From: Bacteroidota bacterium
Lineage (GTDB): Bacteria; Bacteroidota; Bacteroidia; Bacteroidales; Lentimicrobiaceae
Direction: 5' to 3'
Assembly: GCA_009773515.1 (NCBI GenBank)
Contig: WSXX01000034.1
Span: forward strand, 31,999-77,847
DNA length: 45,849 bases
The translations under genes were made by a program, and so were the position numbers. Shown here piece by piece: positions 1 through 7,522 of this stretch (position 1 is its first letter; each line of letters starts with the position of its first letter). A model generated the notes under the pieces. It made no database searches, was not told where the DNA came from, and saw only the letters and a list, made by a program, of their open reading frames with translations.

Positions 1-5
1 TTTAT

Positions 6-122
6 TGATCTCGCTTCGGCCTGATAGGGCTTATAGAATGTAAAGCCCCAGCGGGGCGCAGCGTTGGTAGAAAGTAAGTTCGCCGCGATTTTAAAAGCCC
101 CAGCGGGGCGCAATGTGAGTTT
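6..122 (+). repeat. 117-bp direct repeat, left copy
   Basis: Bases 6-122 recur at 811-927 with one difference (position 100 C, 905 T). The unit contains two GC-rich palindromic cores of the form GCCCCAGCGGGGC. The copies flank the IS200-like transposase gene, so they may mark the edges of a mobilised or duplicated unit. Confidence 0.9.
43..70 (+). repeat. REP-like palindromic element, forward orientation
   Basis: A 28-bp element with a GCCCC/GGGGC core followed by GCAGCGTTGGTAG. Its reverse complement occurs with one mismatch at 770-797, beyond the transposase gene, giving the inverted pair typical of REP elements mobilised by REP-associated tyrosine transposases. Confidence 0.75.
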
Positions 123-204
123 ATATTTTAAATAATTTACACATTTTTCAATATATTTGTCATCTGACTTATCTAAAGAAAAAATCATATTAAACATCTT
201 AACT

Positions 205-684
205 ATGGCTAACTCCAACATAGACATAAATATCCAGCTTGTTTTTGCTGTTAAAAATCGTGATAGCTTAATCAGAAAAGACTGGCAAATTCAATTATAT
301 CAGTACATTACCGGGATTGTACAGCAGAATAATCATAAGATGCTCAGAATTAATGGAATGTCTGATCACATTCACATTTTTATTGGATATAATGTGAATC
401 AATTGATTCCAAATCTGGTTGAGGAAATTAAAACATCTTCTAACAAATACATTAAAGACAACAAGTTGACCCCTTTCAAATTCTCCTGGCAAACAGGATA
501 TGGGGCATTTTCATATAGTCACAGTGATCGGGATAAGGTGATAAATTATATCATTAATCAACAAGAGCATCATCGCAGAAAATCTTTCGAAGAAGAATAC
601 ATGGGTTTTCTAAGAGAGTTTGAAATTGAATTCAAAGCACCATATTTGTTTGATTTTATTGATTTGCCTCCTGTTGAAATTTAA
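205..684 (+). CDS. IS200-like / REP-associated tyrosine transposase (RAYT)
   Basis: Predicted single-strand DNA transposase of the Y1 HUH superfamily, 159 aa from the ATG at 205. An upstream in-frame TTG at 157 would add 16 residues, but the conserved fold begins just after the ATG (DINIQLVFAVKNR). The HUH metal-binding motif is visible as DHIHIF, and a likely catalytic tyrosine lies in the downstream helix NYIINQQEHH. The length is normal for the family. It is flanked by inverted GC-rich palindromes and by a 117-bp direct repeat, the context of a RAYT rather than of a simple IS200. It lies in the host flank, outside the prophage. Confidence 0.85.
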   Translation: MANSNIDINIQLVFAVKNRDSLIRKDWQIQLYQYITGIVQQNNHKMLRINGMSDHIHIFIGYNVNQLIPNLVEEIKTSSNKYIKDNKLTPFKFSWQTGYGAFSYSHSDRDKVINYIINQQEHHRRKSFEEEYMGFLREFEIEFKAPYLFDFIDLPPVEI

Positions 685-723
685 TAATCATTTTTTTAAG
701 CGAAATTGTTATAATTAATTTTT

Positions 724-797
724 ACGCTGCGCCCCTCTGGGGCTTGATGTTCATTCATAATGCTTCAGGCTACCAACGCTGCGCCCCTCTGGGGCTT
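724..797 (-). repeat. Two inverted REP-like palindromes downstream of the transposase
   Basis: ACGCTGCGCCCCTCTGGGGC followed by TT occurs at 724-745 and again at 776-797. Both are inverted relative to the elements at 43-70 and 848-875. Together they give head-to-head pairs around the transposase gene. Confidence 0.75.
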
Positions 798-810
798 ATT
801 TTCTTTCGTG

Positions 811-927
811 TGATCTCGCTTCGGCCTGATAGGGCTTATAGAATGTAAAGCCCCAGCGGGGCGCAGCGTTGGTAGAAAGTAAGTTCGCCGCGATTTTAAA
901 AGCCTCAGCGGGGCGCAATGTGAGTTT
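811..927 (+). repeat. 117-bp direct repeat, right copy
   Basis: Second copy of bases 6-122, offset by 805 bp, with one substitution. It ends about 90 bp before the prophage left attachment site. Confidence 0.9.
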
Positions 928-982
928 CCAGGGAGATAGAGTTTCAATAAATGCAATTTTTCTTCTCTTTTACTCCCGAACA

Positions 983-1011
983 AACATAAAAAAAACCCGC
1001 AACAGCGGGTT
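983..1011 (-). terminator. Rho-independent terminator, probably the displaced tRNA-Leu terminator
   Basis: Stem AACCCGC / GCGGGTT (994-1000 and 1005-1011) with loop AACA, preceded by a run of A on the plus strand, so it terminates leftward (minus-strand) transcription. Read leftward it lies five bases beyond the tRNA 3'-end repeat. Before integration it would have followed the tRNA-Leu gene directly. The prophage now separates the two. Confidence 0.8.
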
Positions 1012-1015
1012 CAAA

Positions 1016-1037
1016 ACTTGTGCGGATGAAGGGACTC
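1016..1037. repeat. Prophage attachment site, left (att core, 22 bp)
   Basis: An exact 22-bp match to 45153-45174, starting ACTTGTGCGGATG and ending GGGACTC. The match ends abruptly on both sides (1015 A versus 45152 T; 1038 T versus 45175 G). The repeat contains the 3' 17 nt of tRNA-Leu plus five flanking bases. Confidence 0.95.
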
Positions 1038-1079
1038 TCATTTTATTGATTCAATTAACTGTTACACAGTATTATGCTG

Positions 1080-1128
1080 TTGTCTGTTTTGTCTGAAACT
1101 GTCTCAGCAATCTGACTCTTGTCTGATT
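1080..1128. promoter_or_regulatory. Putative integrase arm-type sites, left end
   Basis: Short repeats just inside the left att core: TTGTCTG at 1080-1086, 1089-1095 and 1119-1125, of which 1091-1098 reads GTCTGAAA. The same GTCTGAAA occurs twice just inside the right att core (45078 and 45101). Such paired clusters fit arm-binding sites of a tyrosine integrase or its excision factor. Function is inferred only from position and repetition. Confidence 0.45.
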
Positions 1129-1490
1129 AATTTGAATTGATAAAGCACTTGCATTGCTTTTTCAACAAAGTATTTTTCACCTGCAGTTTGCGGGTTGAAT
1201 GATATCTGCTCAAGTTTTTGAGCAATATCCTGGCTTACCATTTCACATTGGATTTTTTCTGGCAGAATCGAATATGCCAATACTGCGACCAGATTGATAT
1301 CATCAAGTTTAGCCTTGATGATGCCGGTACCAAATTCCAGGTATCGGATATTTGGGCCATCAATAGAAATTTGTGCTTTACCTCTTGAGAAATCCATTAC
1401 TTCTGAGGTTCGTGTAACTGTGTACTTTGGTGTCACATCCCGGTAACCAAAGCATTCAATTAGCTTCTTCGTGCACTGTAAATAGTTCAT
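1104..1490 (-). CDS. Hypothetical protein next to the repressor
   Basis: A 128-aa protein that I do not recognise. It begins MNYLQCTKKLIECFGYRDVTPKY, has no membrane segment or Cys cluster, and is mixed in charge. It lies 35 bp downstream of the repressor gene on the same strand and is probably co-transcribed with it, which suggests expression in the lysogen. It is the gene nearest the left attachment site. Candidate roles are excision control, immunity or exclusion, but nothing in the sequence selects one of them. Confidence 0.65.
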   Translation of the reverse strand: MNYLQCTKKLIECFGYRDVTPKYTVTRTSEVMDFSRGKAQISIDGPNIRYLEFGTGIIKAKLDDINLVAVLAYSILPEKIQCEMVSQDIAQKLEQISFNPQTAGEKYFVEKAMQVLYQFKLIRQESDC

Positions 1491-1525
1491 GCAGATTATC
1501 CTTTTTTCTGAAAATCACTCTCATT

Positions 1526-1894
1526 TTATGCGACGTGGTTATTCTCCCTCCCCAATTTTCGCCCCAACTCTTTATTCAGGTTTGCAATTTGTTGTTCTTT
1601 TTCGGCCAATAGCTTGGTGAACAACTCAATTTGGCCATCTTTTTTAGCGCAATTTGTGCACTTCTTTGAATAGTGCTCAGGGGGCTCATGTACTTCACGA
1701 GTCTCACTGCCTTCGAAAAAGGAAATAACCGGAACCCCCAATACATCGGCAATATTCTCTAGAATCTGCACCGAAAGTGTTTGACGCTCCATTGCTGCTC
1801 TGAAGCCGGTGGATGACATTCCAATCTTCTGAGCGAATGATCGCTCAGAAAAATTTTTCTGCATCATCAATACTTTTATTCTGCTGTAATTCAA
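1526..1894 (-). CDS. CI-like phage repressor, XRE-type HTH
   Basis: Predicted DNA-binding repressor, 122 aa if translation starts at the TTG at 1894 (MNYSRIKVLM). An ATG at 1948 would add 18 hydrophobic residues that do not belong to the domain and would run through the operator region. The helix-turn-helix spans about residues 3-62 (FSERSFAQKIGMSSTGFRAAMER, then LENIADVLGVPVISFFEG), the usual Bacteroidota XRE form. The rest is a CxxC pair (CTNCAKK) and a coiled-coil-like tail (LLAEKEQQIANLNKELG), perhaps for dimerisation. It is divergent from the early operon across a region with three palindromes. There is no peptidase domain, so induction is unlikely to be by LexA-type autocleavage. An antirepressor gene is present at 24561. 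Confidence 0.85.
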   Translation of the reverse strand: MNYSRIKVLMMQKNFSERSFAQKIGMSSTGFRAAMERQTLSVQILENIADVLGVPVISFFEGSETREVHEPPEHYSKKCTNCAKKDGQIELFTKLLAEKEQQIANLNKELGRKLGRENNHVA

Positions 1895-1904
1895 CGTTAT
1901 AGGG

Positions 1905-1936
1905 TTTAGAATGATTCTAAATAATACTATTAATAG
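1905..1936. promoter_or_regulatory. Palindromic operator candidates in the lysis-lysogeny switch
   Basis: TTTAGAAT-G-ATTCTAAA (1905-1921) is a perfect palindrome with 8-bp arms, directly upstream of the repressor start. CTATTAATAG (1927-1936) is a second perfect palindrome. Both lie between divergent promoters, as expected of operators for the HTH repressor or the Cro-like protein. Confidence 0.65.
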
Positions 1937-1944
1937 CACAAAAC

Positions 1945-1986
1945 GCAATATTAATGTTGCAATGCGCGCTATTTATAGTATATTTG
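1945..1986 (+). promoter_or_regulatory. Early rightward promoter with overlapping operator
   Basis: The -33 TTG (1957-1959), 19 bp spacer and -7 TATATTTG (1979-1986) match the Bacteroidota consensus TTG-N19-TAnnTTTG exactly. An imperfect palindrome GCAATATTAATGTTGC (1945-1960, 14 of 16 positions symmetric) overlaps the -33 element, where a bound repressor would block the promoter. The first early gene starts at 2018. Confidence 0.8.
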
Positions 1987-2017
1987 CCGTATAAAAAGTA
2001 CACTAAAAATATTAAAA

Positions 2018-2248
2018 ATGCAAGACAATTCTTTTAAACACGTGAAAATGAGCTTTGAAGATTATCACGAGTTAACTACAAAGCTCACCGCTGCGCTCAG
2101 AGATGAGATCATGGCTAAGCTGAATATTTCATATGCAGCTTATTATAAAAAGTTGAAAAAAGGCAACTGGACAACTTCAGAGCGCGATCTCCTTGAGAGG
2201 ATCTACAAGTCACACATTGGATCACTTGTAAGTAACCTTGTCGCATGA
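2018..2248 (+). CDS. Small putative DNA-binding protein in the cro position
   Basis: A 76-aa protein, first gene of the early operon and divergent from the repressor, the position of cro. Residues 30-66 (DEIMAKLNISYAAYYKKLKK, then GNWTTSERDLLERIYKSH) read as an HTH-like helix pair rich in Lys and aromatic residues, but there is no clean family match by eye. The ATG at 2018 lies about 25 nt beyond the likely transcription start. Its stop overlaps the next start (ATGA). By position a Cro-like or early control role is likely; biochemical function is inferred. Confidence 0.7.
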   Translation: MQDNSFKHVKMSFEDYHELTTKLTAALRDEIMAKLNISYAAYYKKLKKGNWTTSERDLLERIYKSHIGSLVSNLVA

Positions 2249-2787
2249 ACTTCGAAATCTACTGGAATCAGCACTGCACAATGCTAATGGTCGAGGATCT
2301 CGACAATAGCACCGTCTCGCGCATGGATGAAATGCCGGCAGAATTCATTCAGAAACTCGATGCAGCTGTATCTGAATCGAGACCAGGTATTTACATCAAC
2401 CTGTGTAAAAATATCGGCTATGGCCCTCAAAACGCATATGGCAGGATGTTTCAATTTTCTGCCTGTAATTTCAGCAGCAAGGATGGCCGGCCGGACATTA
2501 ACGAGGATTATTGCATTATTACAGAGCGGGTTTCATGCCCAATTCGTCACCGTTGCATATTTGGTTACTGCAATTTCGAAAGTGAATTGTCTCCCCGGGA
2601 AATAGAAATAGTGAAACTATTCGCCCATGGCTTTGACGAAGAAAAAATGGCTGATCAGCTATTTATTGCCAGGGCAACAGTTCACAATCACATCACCAAT
2701 ATTTACCGCAAACTTGGCCTGTCAGGATCCGCACATCCCGACAGGCTTTTGATTTCATATGCATTCAACAATAAACTGGTACAATGA
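2245..2787 (+). CDS. LuxR-type HTH regulator with Cys-rich N-terminal domain
   Basis: A 180-aa putative transcription factor. The C-terminal part (about 115-178) is a GerE/LuxR-type helix-turn-helix: LSPREIEIVKLFAHGF, then ATVHNHITNIYRKLGL. Instead of a receiver domain, the N-terminal half has cysteines at about 54, 74, 90, 98, 104 and 109 (ERVSCPIRHRCIFGYC), suggesting a metal or redox-sensing centre. It overlaps both neighbours by 4 bp (ATGA), so it is translationally coupled within the early operon. It may link phage gene expression to host state or control later transcription. The HTH class is clear; ligand and targets are unknown. Confidence 0.8.
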   Translation: MNFEIYWNQHCTMLMVEDLDNSTVSRMDEMPAEFIQKLDAAVSESRPGIYINLCKNIGYGPQNAYGRMFQFSACNFSSKDGRPDINEDYCIITERVSCPIRHRCIFGYCNFESELSPREIEIVKLFAHGFDEEKMADQLFIARATVHNHITNIYRKLGLSGSAHPDRLLISYAFNNKLVQ

Positions 2788-2978
2788 AAATAAAGCTAAA
2801 AGGAGACCTCGACTCCGAACTAATCGCCATCGGCCTGAAGCCTGGCGATATCATCGAGGCAACAGCAGATCCGGTTAGTAAAGTTGGTGCAATGAACTTT
2901 GATCGTTACCATCATGGTACCAAATATAGTTGTGTTGTATGGCCAGCAAATTATGAAATTGAACCTTTAATTAAATAA
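2784..2978 (+). CDS. Small early protein, unknown
   Basis: A 64-aa protein beginning MKIKLKGDLDSELIAIGLKPGD, acidic to neutral. The GLKPGDIIEAT segment recalls small beta-barrel folds, but there is no firm family. It overlaps the LuxR-type gene by ATGA and is followed by a 38-bp gap holding the 18-bp repeat at 2991-3008. Probably a real gene because it is coupled in frame order with its neighbours. Confidence 0.65.
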   Translation: MKIKLKGDLDSELIAIGLKPGDIIEATADPVSKVGAMNFDRYHHGTKYSCVVWPANYEIEPLIK

Positions 2979-2990
2979 TTGTCAAACCTG

Positions 2991-3008
2991 CGTCCCCACG
3001 CCAAAACC
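2991..3008. repeat. 18-bp repeat shared with the integrase leader
   Basis: CGTCCCCACGCCAAAACC occurs here and, exactly, at 45056-45073 upstream of the integrase start. The two copies have the same plus-strand orientation, but because the genes point in opposite directions each lies shortly before a start codon (3017 rightward, 45038 leftward) in opposite senses. Confidence 0.8.
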
Positions 3009-3016
3009 AAACAAAA

Positions 3017-3370
3017 ATGAGTGAAACAATTTTTAACCCCGCTCTCGTCACTGAGATCGAGAATCAGTCAAAACCTGCTCTTCTGTCTGTATCAAAGATG
3101 AATATTTCGTTCAACAATGCTGCAGTTTCAAGATTAGCAATTAAGCAAGGTGTTAGATTCATCTTACATCTGAAAGATGGGAAAATCTTCTATAAAGATG
3201 CTCCTCTTGATGGTTTTGAAATTAAAACAGTGAATCATAAAGGTGCACAACTACTTAACAAAGGATTGTACATTGCTTTAAACAAGAAGTTCAAACCATG
3301 TGATTCATCATACCGATTTATCATCGGCGAATTTAAAGATGGTGCACGCGAATTAACACTGGAGGAATAG
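3017..3370 (+). CDS. Hypothetical early protein
   Basis: A 117-aa protein. Residues 25-75 (SKMNISFNNAAVSRLAIKQG, then VRFILHLKDGKIFYKDAPLDGF) look like a compact beta-rich domain, with no signal peptide or membrane segment. It starts 8 bp after the shared 18-bp repeat, and the gap from the upstream gene suggests that a control point may lie here. The next gene starts 3 bp after its stop. I do not recognise the family. Confidence 0.7.
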   Translation: MSETIFNPALVTEIENQSKPALLSVSKMNISFNNAAVSRLAIKQGVRFILHLKDGKIFYKDAPLDGFEIKTVNHKGAQLLNKGLYIALNKKFKPCDSSYRFIIGEFKDGARELTLEE

Positions 3371-3373
3371 GCC

Positions 3374-3547
3374 ATGGAACTGAAGCGATATAAAATTCTT
3401 TACAACCTCCTGGTTAATGGCGAAGAATACCCAAATAGCATTGAGATATCAGCCATTGACCAAACCGAAGCAAAGGATAAGTTCAAGAAGATGTTTCGCG
3501 AACGATATGATACTGAGTACCAAATCAGGGAGGTACAAGCCATATGA
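3374..3547 (+). CDS. Small early protein, 57 aa
   Basis: An ATG at 3374 opens a 57-aa frame (MELKRYKILYNLLVNGEEYP...) that fills the gap between two accepted genes and ends with an ATGA overlap onto the gene at 3544. GGAGGA precedes it at 3361. The pattern 'KYKILYNLLVNGEEY...SAIDQTEAKDKFKKMF' resembles small phage proteins with one beta hairpin and a helix. Function unknown. Confidence 0.65.
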   Translation: MELKRYKILYNLLVNGEEYPNSIEISAIDQTEAKDKFKKMFRERYDTEYQIREVQAI

Positions 3548-3741
3548 GAGAGCTACGCATCGCCAGCCGGCCAATGATCAACAATATCCTTGAAAACACT
3601 GAGATTTCGATTTTCGCTTACAAAACATCTAAGGTTCTTGAGACCGATAAATCGAAGATCGAAGCAATAGACGCAAAGATCAAGGAAAATGAGGAGCTTG
3701 CTGAAGCTCTGCGCGATATCCTTAATTCTGACAAAGGATAA
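3544..3741 (+). CDS. Small early protein with C-terminal coiled coil
   Basis: A 65-aa protein coupled to the previous gene by ATGA. The second half (ETDKSKIEAIDAKIKENEEL, then AEALRDIL) is a regular amphipathic helix, probably an oligomerising coiled coil. Function is not recognised. Confidence 0.6.
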   Translation: MRELRIASRPMINNILENTEISIFAYKTSKVLETDKSKIEAIDAKIKENEELAEALRDILNSDKG

Positions 3742-3814
3742 TTCCCCACGGCCCCTGAGGCTTTCACTTTGTATTTAGGCATTATGCCGTTTTTTCTCAA
3801 AAAAAACATCTGGC

Positions 3815-3991
3815 ATGAAAACTAGCATTGTTTCCACTCGTCCGAAAACCGGTCGACTGCTTTGGATTGAGAATAAAACTTTTAAAAATATTGTGGTGGC
3901 CACGGGGCCTTTTAGCACACTACAGTTTACAAAATCGAAACTCCGGGAAGATCCGGCCTGGAAAAATGGTAAATTCAAAATAACCTACTAA
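3815..3991 (+). CDS. Small basic early protein, 58 aa
   Basis: An ATG at 3815 opens a 58-aa frame (MKTSIVSTRPKTGRLLWIEN...) ending at the TAATG junction with the next gene. It is Lys/Arg rich with several Trp and Phe, consistent with a small nucleic-acid-binding protein. A weak GGCA-TTA-TGCC hairpin followed by six T precedes it at 3779-3797, so some upstream transcripts may end there. Unknown function. Confidence 0.6.
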   Translation: MKTSIVSTRPKTGRLLWIENKTFKNIVVATGPFSTLQFTKSKLREDPAWKNGKFKITY

Positions 3992-4305
3992 TGACTATCT
4001 CTGAGCAAATCAAAGGAATCAAGGCTCTCTTGTTGACAACAAATGACATGGAAAAAGAGCTGTTAAATAATGCCGTTAAGAGTCTTCAAATCCTTAAAGA
4101 TGTTTACGGCAACTCCAAATCTGAATCTGTAATTGTCTCAATGAGCATCACCGATTACAAGCAATTTCAGGATTTTAAAAACTTCCAAAACTTCATTAAA
4201 ACAAACGAAAAACAAGAGAAAGAAAAATCTGCAGATTCTCCTCCGGAGGAAATACCGGCACCAGAAGTCATGCAATTGATCACTCCTGAGCCTACCGAAT
4301 TATGA
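3991..4305 (+). CDS. Hypothetical protein before the primase-helicase
   Basis: A 104-aa protein: helical N-terminal two thirds (EQIKGIKALLLTTNDMEKEL...) and a low-complexity acidic/proline tail (SADSPPEEIPAPE). The stop overlaps the primase-helicase start by 4 bp. A small replisome accessory factor is possible from position alone; no family recognised. Confidence 0.65.
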   Translation: MTISEQIKGIKALLLTTNDMEKELLNNAVKSLQILKDVYGNSKSESVIVSMSITDYKQFQDFKNFQNFIKTNEKQEKEKSADSPPEEIPAPEVMQLITPEPTEL

Positions 4306-7286
4306 GATACATAGATCAGGAAAAAATCTACGATCTAACCGACCAGGGACTGGCCATCTTTCAGCATTATTTCCCGTCTGATGATCTTCGCAACCCGAAG
4401 ACATTTATCAAACTCCGGGATTCTGAAAAAACAGCCAGTGCCCGGGTAACATGGTATCAGGGATTCTGGCGTATTACCGACTTTGGCCAGCAAGACCAGG
4501 TAAATGGAATGAAAGCCATTGATTTTGTTGTTTGGCGCGAGCAATTGATCCACTATGATGCATTGCTATTTATCGAAAACGTGATCATCGGCCGCACTGT
4601 AGAAGGAAAAGACTTCACACGCACTAAATGGTCTGCCGACTATGAAATGCGCGAAATGCAGCCAGCGGACAAGAAAGGTGAGTATAATTTTATCTACAAG
4701 CAAAAGCCAACTCCGGAAGATCTGAGCTCGATCGGCCGCTATGTAACCGCTGAAATCCTTGAAAAATTTAACTGCAGATCAGTGGAGCAGTACGAGTACT
4801 GCAATACATCTAAAAAGTTAAACCGTGATGTGGTACACATTTTCAAGGCTACAAAGGACTATCCGATTTTCGTGTTTGACTATGGCGACTTCAAAAAACT
4901 CTACCGGCCGCACGAGCAGGAAAAGAAAAACCGCTTCCTGTATATCGGCAAAAAGCCAAAGGATTATATCTATGGGTTAACACAGCTGAAGGATGCAAAA
5001 AGCGAATTTACCGATGACGATGATCAGGGTGGAGTTGTTGCTCCTGAAGATAAACCCTCGGCCCGGGTAATAGATCTTTTCCGCTGCTCAGGCGAATCTG
5101 ATGCGCTCAATCTTGCTGCTATCGGATTTCATGTGTATTGGCTCAACAGCGAATCTGCTGATCTTGATTATAAATCATTCAAGATGTTGGATGAAATATG
5201 CCAGAGCCATTATCAGATTATGGATCTGGATGCAACCGGCCAGGATCAGGCCATGAAAAACGCAATGAAGCATATCAATCTTTACACGGTTGAATTGCCT
5301 GAGTGGCTCAGATACAAGAAAGATTTCAGAGGTAATCCCTGCAAGGATCTGAAAGATTTCATTAACCTTTCCGGAGATGATTTTGACAGTACCCGGTTCG
5401 ATTTTCTTGTACTCAAGAACTCAGCGAAGCGTGTAAGGTTCTGGAACAAGCAGAAGGATAAAAAATCAGGCTCCGATAACTACAACATCGACATGCAGGA
5501 TTATTTCTTTTTTCTGCGGGCAAATGGTTTTTATCAGGCCGAGAGCATTTATCACAAAAGAGCCGGTTATTGCTATGTTAAGGTTAACGGAAAAGTAGTG
5601 GAGCTTATCTCTCCGGAAGATTTTAAGCGGATCGCAAAACGCTATACCATGGAGTGGGTTGAGGGCCGTAAATTGATGGATGCAAAGAAGATCCTAAATA
5701 AGATTACCGGCAGCAACCAGATAAGCGAAGAGCAGCTTTCAACCATACGCCGGGTTAACCTCGAATTCAGGAATCATACGCCAACCACTGAATATCTGTA
5801 CTTCCGGAATGGAGCAATAAAGATTTCCCTGGATAAAATTGAGAAAATACCTCATTCCGACATCAAGAACTACATTTTAGGCGGTTTAACTGTAAATAAC
5901 CAGGTTATTACTCATCTCATCGATAAGGATATCAGAGTTATAGATCAGCCACCGGTAGAAGTAACTCATACACCCGAATTTCAGGCACTGATCGATCAGC
6001 AAAGTACGCTCGATCCCAAAACGCAGAAAGATCAATTAATTCAGATCAATGATGCAATTGCATCGTTTCCGGATGTGGATAAATACGTACTGAAGGTAAA
6101 TGATCCGGATTTCTTTTTTGTTCGTTTCCTGCGCGATATATCACACCTGCACTGGCGCAAAGAGCTTGAGCAAAATATTAAACTTACTGAGCTCGAGCAA
6201 AAGGAACAGGATCTTTGCTTTATTAATTTGCTCTTCTTTTTCGGATATCACTGTGCACAGTATAAAGATCCCGGGAAGCCATGGGTTACATTTCTCCAGG
6301 ATTCACGAATCAGTGAAATTGGAATGGCCAGTGGCCGATCCGGAAAAAGTCTTGTACAGATGGCGCCCACGTTTTGCCGTGCATCGTTTTATATCGGTGG
6401 CCGTGCATTGAATCAGGAAAAGGCATTTGAATTTGTGTATGATGGCCTTACTGAGTTTCACGATTACATTCAGGTTGACGACTTGCATGAGTATGCGCTC
6501 TTCAGTAATTTCTACACTGAAATTACCGGAAACCGGAAAGTAAACCCGAAGAATTACGCTGCTATCACACTAAAATATGCCGATTCAGGTAAGATGTCGT
6601 TCAGCAGCAATTTTGAGCTGCAGAACGTTGACAGCTCCACCATCGGCCGCATTGTCTATTCTGTGGTATCAGATTACTTCCACGAGCGTACAAAGTACAA
6701 CGATTACCGCGAAACAATTACACCGCTCACAAAATACGGGCGCCGGCTTTACGATGATTTTACCGACGAGGAGTGGGTAAAGTTCTTCAATCTTATGGCC
6801 TATTCGGTTCAGCTGCAAATGAGGTTTCATAAAATTCAGCCGCCAACCGGTAACATCGAGAAAAGACAGCTCCGCAGGATCATGGCTCAGGGACTTGGTA
6901 AAGATGAAGAGTTTATGCGCTGGGCAAATGATTACTTTATTAATCGGCCGGCCGGGCTTGTTGGCGATATGTCGCCTGATGAAAATGCTTATTTCAATAC
7001 ATATTTCCTTAAAGAAAAAGCATTTGAGGCATTCTCGCTGCAGCTCACACAAAAGCAGAAACACGATTACAAGATCGCCAAATTCAAAAAACATTTGGAA
7101 GCCTGGTGTGAATACAACGGGTATGAACTTAATCCGGAAGAGGTTTGCTCCGACAGGCCAAACCGCCGGATATTACGCTCCATTGAAGGCAAAACAAAGG
7201 AGCTGATGTATATCGGCACTGCCATCCGCAATGGATCTTCTCCATCCCCCGCACCCCCAATTGATAGTAACGAACCTCCATTTTAA
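4302..7286 (+). CDS. Primase-helicase fusion (TOPRIM plus SF3-like ATPase)
   Basis: A 994-aa phage replication protein. The middle of the N-terminal half has TOPRIM features: GESDALNLA near residue 264 (catalytic Glu) and IMDLDATGQDQA near 306 (DxD-like metal site), as in primases that make RNA primers. The C-terminal half is a P-loop ATPase: Walker A GRSGKS at about 678-683, Walker B hydrophobics plus acidic pair YIQVDDLHE near 722-730, and a later Asn/Arg region (SFSSNFELQNVDSSTIGR) suiting sensor 1 and an arginine finger of superfamily 3 helicases. It is the core of the replication module, next to DnaA-like and ParB-like genes. The tail ends in a Pro-rich segment. Assignment to the primase-helicase class is firm; details of the fold are read by eye. 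Confidence 0.85.
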   Translation: MRYIDQEKIYDLTDQGLAIFQHYFPSDDLRNPKTFIKLRDSEKTASARVTWYQGFWRITDFGQQDQVNGMKAIDFVVWREQLIHYDALLFIENVIIGRTVEGKDFTRTKWSADYEMREMQPADKKGEYNFIYKQKPTPEDLSSIGRYVTAEILEKFNCRSVEQYEYCNTSKKLNRDVVHIFKATKDYPIFVFDYGDFKKLYRPHEQEKKNRFLYIGKKPKDYIYGLTQLKDAKSEFTDDDDQGGVVAPEDKPSARVIDLFRCSGESDALNLAAIGFHVYWLNSESADLDYKSFKMLDEICQSHYQIMDLDATGQDQAMKNAMKHINLYTVELPEWLRYKKDFRGNPCKDLKDFINLSGDDFDSTRFDFLVLKNSAKRVRFWNKQKDKKSGSDNYNIDMQDYFFFLRANGFYQAESIYHKRAGYCYVKVNGKVVELISPEDFKRIAKRYTMEWVEGRKLMDAKKILNKITGSNQISEEQLSTIRRVNLEFRNHTPTTEYLYFRNGAIKISLDKIEKIPHSDIKNYILGGLTVNNQVITHLIDKDIRVIDQPPVEVTHTPEFQALIDQQSTLDPKTQKDQLIQINDAIASFPDVDKYVLKVNDPDFFFVRFLRDISHLHWRKELEQNIKLTELEQKEQDLCFINLLFFFGYHCAQYKDPGKPWVTFLQDSRISEIGMASGRSGKSLVQMAPTFCRASFYIGGRALNQEKAFEFVYDGLTEFHDYIQVDDLHEYALFSNFYTEITGNRKVNPKNYAAITLKYADSGKMSFSSNFELQNVDSSTIGRIVYSVVSDYFHERTKYNDYRETITPLTKYGRRLYDDFTDEEWVKFFNLMAYSVQLQMRFHKIQPPTGNIEKRQLRRIMAQGLGKDEEFMRWANDYFINRPAGLVGDMSPDENAYFNTYFLKEKAFEAFSLQLTQKQKHDYKIAKFKKHLEAWCEYNGYELNPEEVCSDRPNRRILRSIEGKTKELMYIGTAIRNGSSPSPAPPIDSNEPPF

Positions 7287-7291
7287 TTGTA

Positions 7292-7522
7292 ATGATCATG
7301 TTTTTGACCTACGAAACCAAAATCGAAAAACAATTCGGCACATTGCCCGAAGGCTATGAGCTGATTACTGCAGGCAAACTCGAGCCCGGCGACATACGCT
7401 GGAATAATTACCAGGATTGCTGGAACCTTGAAGCTATTACCGATGCTGAGAAACATAAAATTGTAATTGGTGACGATATCACAGGATTTGCAGGCGTATG
7501 CCGGAGAAAGGAGGCAAAATGA
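7292..7522 (+). CDS. Small hypothetical protein, replication module
   Basis: A 76-aa protein (KIEKQFGTLPEGYELITAGKL, then EPGDIRWNNYQDCWNLEA). The pattern 'LPEGY..I.AGKLEPGDIRW' is common in small phage proteins of unknown role. Starts at 7292 or at a second ATG at 7298. It overlaps the next gene by ATGA. Confidence 0.65.
   Translation: MIMFLTYETKIEKQFGTLPEGYELITAGKLEPGDIRWNNYQDCWNLEAITDAEKHKIVIGDDITGFAGVCRRKEAK

Noticed and set aside
157-204. TTG start for the transposase
   Set aside because: The extra 16 residues are outside the conserved fold and an ATG at 205 gives the normal family length.
3779-3797. Terminator before the 58-aa gene
   Set aside because: The stem has only four base pairs (GGCA/TGCC) despite the T run, so it is too weak to list as a terminator.
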